Assembly (NCBI GenBank): GCA_021841985.1
Contig: JAKCCP010000244.1
Location: forward strand, 1-7,686
Origin: Pseudomonadota bacterium
Lineage (GTDB): Bacteria; Pseudomonadota; Alphaproteobacteria; Acetobacterales; Acetobacteraceae
Direction of reading: 5' to 3'
Length of the DNA: 7,686 nucleotides
The notes beneath the pieces were generated by a model, which worked only from the letters and a program-made list of their open reading frames with translations, was not told where the DNA came from and made no database searches. Positions 1 through 5,884 of the stretch are shown here, one piece after another. Position numbers and translations under genes: made by a program. The first letter of the stretch is position 1; each line of letters begins with the position of its first letter.

Positions 1-606
1 GCCGAAAGCGTCGGCGAGGTCGGCGAGGGTCGCGGCGAGGCGATGCGGCGCCTCATGCCAGATCAGCGTCGCGCGGAGACCGGCATGCTCGGCGCCGCGC
101 AGCGCGGCGAAGGCCCGCGCCCGGGCGCTCGCGCGCGGCGGCGGAAAGCCGAGGAACAGGAAGGGCCGCGGCGGCAGGCCCGAGAGGGTGAGCGCGAGCA
201 GCGCCGCGTTCGCCCCCGGGATCGCCGCCACCGGCAGCCCCGCCGCGATCGCCGCCCGCACCAGCCGATAGCCGGGGTCGGACACCAAGGGCGTTCCGGC
301 ATCCGAGACCAGGGCGATCCGCTGGCCGCGGCCGAGGCGTTCGAGCAATTCGGGGATGCGCGCCTCCTCGTTATGCTCATGCAGCGCCGAAAGCGGCCGG
401 TGGATGGTGAAAGCGCGGCAGAGCCGGGTAGTAACCCTGGTATCCTCGCACAAAATGAGGTCGGCGGCGCGCAGGGCGGCAAGCGCGCGGGCGCTGATAT
501 CGCCGAGGTTGCCGAGCGGCGTGGAAACCAGCACTAATCCCCTCGGCGCCGGGGATAAGGCCGGCTCGATGTCGCGGGGAGATGGGTCGCATGCGGCTTC
601 AGACAT
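1..606 (-). CDS. rsmI: 16S rRNA (cytidine-1402 2'-O) methyltransferase RsmI, 3' part outside window
   Basis: Cytoplasmic SAM-dependent enzyme that 2'-O-methylates C1402 of 16S rRNA in the decoding centre (family knowledge). Read leftward, the first 202 residues are visible. In order they show LVLVSTPLGNLGDIS, LILCEDTRVTTRL, LHEHNEEARIPELLERL, ALVSDAGTPLVSDPGYRLV, VAAIPGANAALLAL, FLFLGFPPPR and WHEAPHRLAATL, the ordered signature blocks of the tetrapyrrole-methylase-fold RsmI family. The full protein is usually 270-300 residues, so roughly the last quarter is missing. The ATG at 606-604 is chosen because an in-frame TGA lies at 621-619 and AGGAG at 616-612 sits 5 nt before it. About 22 non-conserved residues precede the core. 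It is divergent from, and overlaps by 16 bp, the LpoA-like gene. The same rsmI/lpoA divergence exists in E. coli (yraL/yraM). Identity is nearly certain. Confidence 0.95.
   Translation of the reverse strand, partial: MSEAACDPSPRDIEPALSPAPRGLVLVSTPLGNLGDISARALAALRAADLILCEDTRVTTRLCRAFTIHRPLSALHEHNEEARIPELLERLGRGQRIALVSDAGTPLVSDPGYRLVRAAIAAGLPVAAIPGANAALLALTLSGLPPRPFLFLGFPPPRASARARAFAALRGAEHAGLRATLIWHEAPHRLAATLADLADAFG
537..556. repeat. GC-rich inverted repeat upstream of the LpoA-like gene
   Basis: ATCCCC (537-542) and GGGGAT (551-556) are perfect complements around an 8-nt centre that holds the palindrome GGCGCC. The repeat lies inside the rsmI 5' coding region, 35 nt before the ATG at 591, so it could be a hairpin in the lipoprotein leader or a protein-binding site. 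The arms share GGGGAT with the repeat at 666-680. Function is unknown; chance is possible in DNA this rich in GC. Confidence 0.35.
576..581 (+). promoter_or_regulatory. ribosome binding site of the LpoA-like gene
   Basis: GGGGAG ends 9 nt before the ATG at 591 but directly abuts the in-frame ATG at 582, which would be too close. This favours 591 as the true start. The site lies inside the rsmI coding region on the other strand. Confidence 0.6.
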
Positions 607-1850
607 TCGCTCTCCTGATCAGCGGTCTGACGACGGCCGGCCTGGCCTTGGCGGGCTGCGCAGGAGGGGGATATTCCCCCGCCCTGGGTGGAGGCAAGCC
701 CCAGGCGCTGGCCGGCGGTGCCGGCGGCGCGATGGGCGGTATCACCGGCGATGCCGGCAAGGTCGCCCTGTTGCTGCCGCTGAGCGGCGCCGATGCCGGG
801 CTCGGCGGCGCGATGCGTAACGCCGCCGAACTCGCCCTCGCCCCCGCCGGCTCGCCCAGGCTCGACGTCCGCGACACCGCCGGCGCCCCGGCCGAGGCGG
901 CGCGCGCGGCGGCGCAAGCGATCGCGGCCGGCGATGACCTGATCCTCGGCCCGCTCACCGCCCCGGAAACCCAAGCCGTCGCCGCGCCGGCGCGCGAGGC
1001 CCGGGTGCCGGTGCTGGCCTTCACCTCCGACCCCAAGGCGGCGCAGCCCGGCGTCTGGACGCTCGGCCTGACCCCGGGGGCGCAGGTGCGCCGGCTGGTC
1101 GCCGCCGCCCGCGCCGAGGGGCGGACGCGCTTCGTCGCCCTCCTGCCGGAAAGTGGCTATGGCCATCTCATGGCGCAGGCGCTGGCGCGCGCTTGCGCCG
1201 AAGCCGGTCTCGCGGCGCCGGGGATCTATTTCCATGGCGCCAGCATGGCGGCGATGAATGCCCTGGTGCGCCAGGTCTCCGATTACGCAGAGCGCCGCGG
1301 CCCGATCGAGAAACAGATCCGCGAGGCGCGCGCCAAGGGCGATCGCAAAACCGCGAACGACCTCGCCAAGCAGCCGATTCCGCCGCCGCCCTTCGATGCC
1401 GTGCTGCTCGCCGATACCGGGGAACAACTCGCGGAACTCGCCTCGCTGCTCCCTTATTACGATGTCGATGCGCCCTCCGTCCGCCTGCTCGGCCCAGCAC
1501 TCTGGGCGCAGCCGGCGGCGCGGGCCGGGGCCACCCTCAAGGGCGCCTGGTATGCCGCCCCCGACCCCGCCGCGCGCGCCGCCTTCGTTGCCGCCTATAG
1601 CGCGAAATATGGCAGCGCGCCGCCGCCGCTCGCCGATCTCGCCTATGACGCCGCAGCACTCGCCCGCGTCGTCGCCCATGAGGGCGGGCCACGCGGTGGC
1701 GCGCTCACCGCCACGCACGGATTTTCCGGCGCCGACGGCCTTCTCGCCTTGCAACCCGACGGCCGGGTGCGCCGTGGCCTCGCGGTGTTCAGCCTCGACG
1801 GCAAGATCGTCGCGCCGGCGCCGACCAGCATCGGCGAGGCCGGAAGCTGA
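591..1850 (+). CDS. LpoA-like penicillin-binding protein activator, outer-membrane lipoprotein with type 1 periplasmic-binding fold
   Basis: A 419-residue predicted lipoprotein. The N-terminus (MRLQTFALLISGLTTAGLAL) is a signal peptide ending in lipobox LAGC, with the acylated Cys at residue 23. A Gly/Ala-rich linker of about 33 residues follows. A two-lobed type 1 periplasmic-binding domain (Peripla_BP_6 style) starts at about residue 57 with KVALLLPLSG. Further marks are DLILGPLTAPET, RVPVLAFTSD, RFVALLPESGYG, FDAVLLADTG and DLAYDAAAL. A charged helical insertion lies near residues 231-262 (YAERRGPIEKQIREARAKGD). In gammaproteobacteria LpoA stimulates PBP1a from the outer membrane; E. coli LpoA has an extra N-terminal TPR half that is absent here, so the activator role is by family only. 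An alternative ATG at 582 would add three residues but lacks a spaced Shine-Dalgarno. The rsmI neighbour supports the family call. An amino-acid-transporter binding protein is the main alternative, but no permease genes are nearby. Confidence 0.82.
   Translation: MRLQTFALLISGLTTAGLALAGCAGGGYSPALGGGKPQALAGGAGGAMGGITGDAGKVALLLPLSGADAGLGGAMRNAAELALAPAGSPRLDVRDTAGAPAEAARAAAQAIAAGDDLILGPLTAPETQAVAAPAREARVPVLAFTSDPKAAQPGVWTLGLTPGAQVRRLVAAARAEGRTRFVALLPESGYGHLMAQALARACAEAGLAAPGIYFHGASMAAMNALVRQVSDYAERRGPIEKQIREARAKGDRKTANDLAKQPIPPPPFDAVLLADTGEQLAELASLLPYYDVDAPSVRLLGPALWAQPAARAGATLKGAWYAAPDPAARAAFVAAYSAKYGSAPPPLADLAYDAAALARVVAHEGGPRGGALTATHGFSGADGLLALQPDGRVRRGLAVFSLDGKIVAPAPTSIGEAGS
612..616 (-). promoter_or_regulatory. 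ribosome binding site of rsmI
   Basis: On the minus strand AGGAG lies 5 nt before the ATG at 606-604. It is embedded in the signal-peptide codons of the opposite lipoprotein gene. It decides the rsmI start, because the next upstream in-frame codon of note is a stop. Confidence 0.7.
666..680. repeat. perfect 6-bp-stem inverted repeat GGGGGA-TAT-TCCCCC
   Basis: GGGGGATATTCCCCC is a perfect stem with a 3-nt loop. It starts 7 bases after the lipobox Cys codon (657-659) of the lipoprotein and lies about 60 nt upstream of the rsmI ATG on the other strand. It could be an mRNA hairpin early in the lipoprotein message or an operator in the rsmI promoter region. It encodes G-G-Y-S-P in a low-constraint linker, so the codons could be free to form such a site. 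Confidence 0.4.
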
Positions 1851-3115
1851 CGCCGGGGACCGCCCTGCTGCTGGCGCTGGCGGGCCTCGCCGGGCTCGTC
1901 TGGCTCTCGCTCTGGCGCGATGTCAGACGGCTGGAAGGGGCGCTCAAGGCGGCGTTGGGCGAGGGCAAGCCTTGCCCGCCGCCGTGGTGGCCGTGGCTCC
2001 TGCGCCTCGCCGAAGGCATCGAACGCCTGGCCCGCGGGCGCAGCGAGCAGGCGGCGACGCGGGCGCGCCTCGCCCAGGCCGGGGCGCTGATCGTCGAGCG
2101 TCTGCCCGACCCGCTGATCGTGCTCGGCGCCGATCGCGGCGTGCGCCAGGCCAATGGCGCGGCGCGCGCGGCGTTCGGCGAGGATATCGCCGCGGTGCTG
2201 CGCCATCCGACGCTGCGGGCCGCGATCGAGCGCGCCTATGCCGAGCGCGCGACGCAATCGGTCGTCTTCTCGCTGCCCGTCCCGGTGCAGCGCGAGGTTC
2301 GCGCGAGTGTCGTGCATCTGCTCCAGGAACTGCCCGATGGCGGCGCCGCGATCGTGGTTCTCGCCGACCGCTCGCGCGAGCAGGCGGTGGAGCGGATGCG
2401 GGCCGATTTCGTCGCCAATGCGAGCCACGAATTGCGCACTCCGCTCGCCAGCCTGATCGGCTTCATCGACACGCTGCGCGGCCCCGCCGCCGATGACCCG
2501 GCGGCGCAGGCGCGCTTCCTCGGCATCATGGCCGAACAGGCGGCGCGGATGAACCGGCTGATCGACGATCTCCTGCGCCTGTCGCGGATCGAGGTCGATG
2601 AGCATCTGCCGCCGACCGGCCGGGTCGATCTCCGGGCCCTGTTGCTGCGGCTCGCCGCTTCCTTCGAGGTGCGCTTCGCCGAGCGCGGGATGCGGCTCGA
2701 TCTCGCGCTGGCGGAGACGCTGCCGGAGATCTCCGGCGATCACGACCAGATCGTCCAGATTGGGCAGAATCTGCTCGACAATGCCCTCAAATACGGCCGC
2801 GAGGGCGGCGTCGTGCGGCTTGCGGCGCACGACGCCGCGCCGGCGGCGCGGCCCGGCGTTGCGATCATCGTCGAGGATGACGGACAGGGAATCCCGCGCG
2901 CCCATCTGCCGCGCCTGACCGAGCGCTTCTACCGTGTCGACAAGGGGCGCTCGCGCGCCGCCGGCGGCACCGGCCTTGGCCTCGCCATCGTCAAGCACGT
3001 GGTCAACCGCCATCGCGGCCAATTGACCATCGAGAGCGAGGAGGGCCGCTTCGCCCGCTTCACCGTCTGGCTGCCAGTGGGCGAAACATCCCCGTTAGAT
3101 AGCAATGACACATAA
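1847..3115 (+). CDS. phoR: PhoR-type sensor histidine kinase, probable CTG start
   Basis: Membrane histidine kinase that would phosphorylate a PhoB-type response regulator, in the phosphate-starvation family. With the CTG start at 1847 the product is 422 residues. One N-terminal membrane helix (about 5-23, ALLLALAGLAGLVWLSLW) is followed by RDVRR, a linker with PPPWWPWLLRL, and a PAS-like domain opening LPDPLIVLGAD. The dimerisation/phosphoacceptor box is FVANASHELRTPLASLIGF with His194. The ATPase domain has N-box NLLDNALKYG (N308, N312), G1 DDGQGIP (344-350), F-box RLTERFYRVD and G2 GGTGLGLAIVKHVVNRHRG (from 373). These strings match alphaproteobacterial PhoR closely. There is no periplasmic sensing domain. 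The frame has no ATG, GTG or TTG between its upstream stop (1600) and a TTG at 1955; starting there would delete the membrane helix. CTG overlaps the lipoprotein TGA, implying coupled translation. No phoB, phoU or pst gene is visible. Confidence 0.85.
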   Translation: MTPGTALLLALAGLAGLVWLSLWRDVRRLEGALKAALGEGKPCPPPWWPWLLRLAEGIERLARGRSEQAATRARLAQAGALIVERLPDPLIVLGADRGVRQANGAARAAFGEDIAAVLRHPTLRAAIERAYAERATQSVVFSLPVPVQREVRASVVHLLQELPDGGAAIVVLADRSREQAVERMRADFVANASHELRTPLASLIGFIDTLRGPAADDPAAQARFLGIMAEQAARMNRLIDDLLRLSRIEVDEHLPPTGRVDLRALLLRLAASFEVRFAERGMRLDLALAETLPEISGDHDQIVQIGQNLLDNALKYGREGGVVRLAAHDAAPAARPGVAIIVEDDGQGIPRAHLPRLTERFYRVDKGRSRAAGGTGLGLAIVKHVVNRHRGQLTIESEEGRFARFTVWLPVGETSPLDSNDT

Positions 3116-3119
3116 CTAT
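3099..3119. promoter_or_regulatory. candidate MarR-type operator, 21-bp imperfect palindrome
   Basis: The sequence reads ATAG-N2-ATG-N3-CAT-N2-CTAT, symmetric about base 3109 with 7 of 10 base pairs matching; one further pair (3097/3121) also matches. It is markedly AT-rich against GC-rich surroundings, covers the last codons and TAA of the kinase gene, and ends 5 bp before the -35 box of the following operon. Length, symmetry and AT-richness suit a MarR-family dimer, and a MarR gene closes the same cluster. The regulator-site pairing is inference. Confidence 0.45.
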
Positions 3120-3123
3120 TTCG

Positions 3124-3152
3124 TTGACGTTGCCCGGCGGTCGCGGCTACAC
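3124..3152 (+). promoter_or_regulatory. sigma70-like promoter of the aromatic-acid operon
   Basis: TTGACG (3124-3129) and CTACAC (3147-3152) are separated by exactly 17 bp. The -35 box matches the housekeeping consensus at five of six positions (TTGACA); the -10 box is weaker, as is common in GC-rich alphaproteobacteria. The start of transcription would fall near 3158-3160, leaving a leader of about 48 nt before the ATG at 3207. AT-rich DNA lies just upstream. It is the only evident promoter in the short gap between kinase and hydratase. Confidence 0.5.
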
Positions 3153-3206
3153 CTCCGGTGAACGTCCTTGCCGCCCGATCAAGAACCCCGAACCAGGGTC
3201 CGCCCG

Positions 3207-3998
3207 ATGCCGCCAGAGGCCGAAACGCCGCGATCTCCCTTTCTCAGTGTCGAAATGCGCGGCGCGGTCGCGCTCTTGCGCCTCGCCCGCCCGGAAAAGC
3301 GCAACGCCCTCAACGAAGCCCTGGTCACCGCCCTCGGCGCCTTCTTCGCCGCCCCGCCCGAGGGCGCGCGCGCGGCGGTCTTGGCCGGGACGGGGGCGCA
3401 TTTCTCCGCCGGGCTCGATCTCGCCGACATCGCGGCGCAGGACGCGACCGCCGGGGTGTTTCACAGCCGCCTCTGGCATCAGGCCTTCCGCCACATCGCC
3501 GAGGGGAAGCTCCCGGTGATCGCGGCGCTGCACGGCGCGGTGATCGGCGGCGGGCTCGAACTCGCCAGCGCCTGTCATATCCGGGTTGCCGAGCGCTCCG
3601 CCTATTATGCCTTACCCGAGGGGCAGCGGGGGATTTTCGTCGGCGGCGGCGGCTCGGTGCGGCTGCCACGCCTGATCGGCCTGGCCCGCATGACCGACAT
3701 GATGCTGACCGGCCGTGTCTTCAGCGCCGAGGAAGGCCAGGCGATCGGCCTCTCGAATTACCTCGTCGATGACGGCGCCGGGCTCGCGCTTGCCCTCGAT
3801 CTCGCGGCGAAAGTGGCGAAAAACGCGCCGCTCACCAATTTCGCCGTGCTGCACGCCTTGCCGCGCATCGCCGAGAGCGATCGCGAAGGCGGCTTCCTCG
3901 CCGAAAGCCTGATGGCGGCGATCGCGGCGGCGGATTCGGAAGCCAAATCGCGCTTGCGCGCGTTTCTCGATGGGCGGGCGGCGAAGATCACCCCCTGA
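3207..3998 (+). CDS. enoyl-CoA hydratase/crotonase family protein of a hydroxycinnamate cluster
   Basis: A 263-residue crotonase, the normal length for a single-domain cytoplasmic hydratase. ARPEKRNALNEAL is the N-terminal signature, HFSAGLDL (65-72) supplies one oxyanion-hole strand and HGAVIGGGLELASACHIRVA the other. Glu118 (in GGGLELA) and Glu138 (in ALPEGQRG) are exactly 20 residues apart, as are the two catalytic Glu of mitochondrial crotonase (144 and 164), so water addition to an enoyl-CoA is expected. The loop reads IFVGGGGSVRLPRL instead of the usual IPGAGGTQRL. It lacks the GGGFSPLVACD stretch of feruloyl-CoA hydratase-lyase (the retro-aldol vanillin enzyme), so I do not call it that. 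ATG 3207 has AGGG 8 nt upstream; a TTG at 3168 would add 13 unconserved residues. It is the first gene of the operon. Substrate (feruloyl- or coumaroyl-CoA) is inferred from the neighbouring ligase. Confidence 0.88.
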   Translation: MPPEAETPRSPFLSVEMRGAVALLRLARPEKRNALNEALVTALGAFFAAPPEGARAAVLAGTGAHFSAGLDLADIAAQDATAGVFHSRLWHQAFRHIAEGKLPVIAALHGAVIGGGLELASACHIRVAERSAYYALPEGQRGIFVGGGGSVRLPRLIGLARMTDMMLTGRVFSAEEGQAIGLSNYLVDDGAGLALALDLAAKVAKNAPLTNFAVLHALPRIAESDREGGFLAESLMAAIAAADSEAKSRLRAFLDGRAAKITP

Positions 3999-4004
3999 AC
4001 GAAA

Positions 4005-4041
4005 ATGGCCGGCAATGCCCGGAACGGGAGATGTCGGCCAT
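4005..4041 (+). other. possible nested stem-loop in the gap between hydratase and ligase genes
   Basis: ATGGCC (4005-4010) pairs with GGCCAT (4036-4041). Inside the loop CCCG (4018-4021) pairs with CGGG (4025-4028) around GAA. The gap is only 71 nt and there is no T-run, so a terminator is unlikely; an mRNA processing or stability element is possible. Evidence is complementarity only. Confidence 0.25.
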
Positions 4042-4059
4042 GGGCGATGTCTCGGAGCG

Positions 4060-4065
4060 AGGAGG
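4060..4065 (+). promoter_or_regulatory. ribosome binding site of the feruloyl-CoA synthetase gene
   Basis: A perfect AGGAGG lies 4 nt before the ATG at 4070. It sets that start over the in-frame upstream ATG at 4031, which has only a GGGAG directly abutting it (4026-4030) and would add 13 residues read through this site. Confidence 0.75.
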
Positions 4066-4069
4066 AAAC

Positions 4070-5884
4070 ATGACGGAAGCGGCGGCGGTCCCGGTCAGGC
4101 TCTCGGTTCCCGAGATGGCGATCACGCGCGCCGCCGACGGCAGCCTTCGGGCACGGGCGAAAACGCCGCTCGGCGCCTATCCGAAGCGCTTGACCGAGCG
4201 GCTCGAACACTGGGCCGGGCTTGCGCCCGATCGCGTCTTTCTCGCCGAGCGCGGGCCCGATGGCACTGGCTGGCGGCGCATCACCTATGGCGAGACGCTG
4301 GCGGCGGTGGGCGCGATCGGCCAGGCGCTGCTCGATCGCGGACTTTCGCCCGAGCGCCCGATCGCCATTCTCTCCGGCAACGGGATCGATCACGCTCTCC
4401 TTGGCCTCGCCGCGCTGCATGTCGGCGTGCCCTATGCGCCGATTTCGGTCGCGTATTCGACCACCGGCGGGGATTTCGCGCGGCTCCGCCACATCCTCGC
4501 GGTGCTCACCCCCGGTCTCGTTTTCGCCGAGGACGGCGCCCGCTTCGCCCCGGCGCTGACAGCGGTGGTTCCCGCGTCCGCCGAAATCGTGGTTTCAAAA
4601 AATCCTCCCTCCGGGCGCGCGGTTTCGCGCCTCGCCGATCTCCGCGCGACCCGTCCCGGCGCCGCGGTGGCCGCGGCCGCGCATCGTGTCGGGCCGGAGA
4701 CGGTCGCGAAATTCCTGTTCACCTCGGGCTCGACCGATCTTCCCAAAGGCGTCATCAATACCCAGCGCATGCTGTGCAGCAATCAGGAAATGATCCTCTC
4801 GGTGATGCGCTTTCTCGCCGAGGCGCCGCCGGTGCTGCTCGACTGGCTGCCGTGGAACCACACTTTCGGCGGCAACCATAATTTCGGCATCGCCCTCTAT
4901 AACGGCGGCACGCTCTATATAGATGACGGGCGGCCGGTTGCGGGCGGGATCGCGGCCACCTTGCGCAATCTCCGCGAGATCGCGCCGAGCGTCTATTTCA
5001 ACGTCCCCAAGGGCTGGGAGGAAATCGCCCTCGCCTGCCGCGACGACGCCGCGCTGCGCGCGCGATTCTTCAGCCGGGCAGAGTTGTTTTTCTATGCCGG
5101 GGCGTCGCTTGCGCAGCATGTCTGGGATCTGCTCGATGACCTCGCGATCGCGACCATCGGCAAGCGTGTCACCATGCTGACCGGGCTTGGCGCGACCGAA
5201 ACCGCGCCGTTCGCGCTCTGCTGTCACCCCGCTTACGCGCGCTCGGGGATGGTCGGGGTGCCGGTCGCGGGCGTCGAATTGAAGCTCGCCGAGGTCGAGG
5301 GAAAATGGGAAGCGCGGTTGCGCGGGCCGAACATCACGCCGGGCTATTGGCGGGATGCGGAGAAAACCCGCGCCGCTTTCGATGACGAGGGGTTTTATCG
5401 GAGCGGCGATGCGCTGGACTGGATCGACCCCGCCGCCCCCGCCCACGGGTTCCGTTTCGATGGTCGGATCGCGGAGGATTTCAAGCTCTCGAGCGGCACC
5501 TGGGTGCATGTCGGGCGGCTCAGGGCGCTGCTGCTCGAATGTCTTGCGCCTCATGTCCGCGATGTGGTGATCGCCGCGCCCGATCGTGATGCGATCTGCG
5601 TGCTCGCGCTTCCCGAACGCGCCGAGTGCATCGATGATCCCGCCATCCGCGCCGATATCGCGCGCCGCCTCGCCGCGTTCGCGCGGGACTATCCCGCAAG
5701 CTCGATGCGGGTCGCGCGCCTCGCCTTTCTTTCCGACCCGCTCTCCGTCGATGCCGGCGAGATCACCGACAAGGGCTCGCTCAATCAGCGTGCGATATTG
5801 CGCAACCGCCCGGCGCTGATCGATGCTCTCTATGCCGCGCCCCCGCCCGCCGGCATCATCACCGTTGAGGAGTTCGCCGCATGA
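4070..5884 (+). CDS. fcs: feruloyl-CoA synthetase-type AMP-forming acyl-CoA ligase
   Basis: Activates a hydroxycinnamate (ferulate, p-coumarate, caffeate) with ATP and CoA to its CoA ester and AMP; cytoplasmic, ANL superfamily. The 604 residues carry the whole motif series: phosphate-binding loop FTSGSTDLPKG (217-227), the family-typical WLPWNHTFGGNHNF from 259 followed by YNGGTLYIDDGRP, TGLGATETAPFAL (from 371), YRSGDALDW (Asp447), the hinge FDGRIAEDFKLSSGTWVHVG (Arg466, Lys472), and the C-terminal catalytic Lys568 in GEITDKGSLNQRAIL. The WNHTFGGNHNF block and the LSSGTWVHVG-LR hinge are characteristic of the feruloyl-CoA synthase branch rather than of 4-coumarate ligases of plant type or fatty acyl ligases. 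The start is fixed by AGGAGG at 4060-4065. The gene lies 71 nt after the hydratase and overlaps the thiolase by ATGA, so it sits in one operon. The exact ring substituent cannot be read from sequence. Confidence 0.9.
   Translation: MTEAAAVPVRLSVPEMAITRAADGSLRARAKTPLGAYPKRLTERLEHWAGLAPDRVFLAERGPDGTGWRRITYGETLAAVGAIGQALLDRGLSPERPIAILSGNGIDHALLGLAALHVGVPYAPISVAYSTTGGDFARLRHILAVLTPGLVFAEDGARFAPALTAVVPASAEIVVSKNPPSGRAVSRLADLRATRPGAAVAAAAHRVGPETVAKFLFTSGSTDLPKGVINTQRMLCSNQEMILSVMRFLAEAPPVLLDWLPWNHTFGGNHNFGIALYNGGTLYIDDGRPVAGGIAATLRNLREIAPSVYFNVPKGWEEIALACRDDAALRARFFSRAELFFYAGASLAQHVWDLLDDLAIATIGKRVTMLTGLGATETAPFALCCHPAYARSGMVGVPVAGVELKLAEVEGKWEARLRGPNITPGYWRDAEKTRAAFDDEGFYRSGDALDWIDPAAPAHGFRFDGRIAEDFKLSSGTWVHVGRLRALLLECLAPHVRDVVIAAPDRDAICVLALPERAECIDDPAIRADIARRLAAFARDYPASSMRVARLAFLSDPLSVDAGEITDKGSLNQRAILRNRPALIDALYAAPPPAGIITVEEFAA
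5867..5872 (+). promoter_or_regulatory. ribosome binding site of the thiolase gene, inside the ligase 3' end
   Basis: GAGGAG ends 8 nt before the ATG at 5881 and encodes part of the last residues of the ligase. With the 4-bp ATGA overlap it points to translational coupling. Confidence 0.65.

Noticed and set aside
509..538. Possible promoter TTGCCG-N18-ACTAAT for the lipoprotein gene
   Set aside because: Both boxes are weak and the spacing slightly long; in GC-rich coding DNA such matches are common, so I do not list it as a feature.
1258..2496. 412-codon plus-strand frame bridging lipoprotein and kinase
   Set aside because: Shadow frame: Arg/Pro/Ala-rich without domains, while the other two frames carry clear lipoprotein and kinase motifs.
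1643..3022. 459-codon minus-strand frame opposite the kinase, and similar long antisense frames at 534-1754 and 4595-5554
   Set aside because: Low-complexity Arg/Gly/Ala-rich translations mirroring the codon bias of the sense genes; no ribosome binding site or motif supports them.
3207..3998. Hydratase as feruloyl-CoA hydratase-lyase (vanillin-forming ech)
   Set aside because: The region around the catalytic Glu reads GGGLELASACH and ALPEGQRG rather than the GGGFSPLVACD and LSEINWGIPPG remembered for that family.
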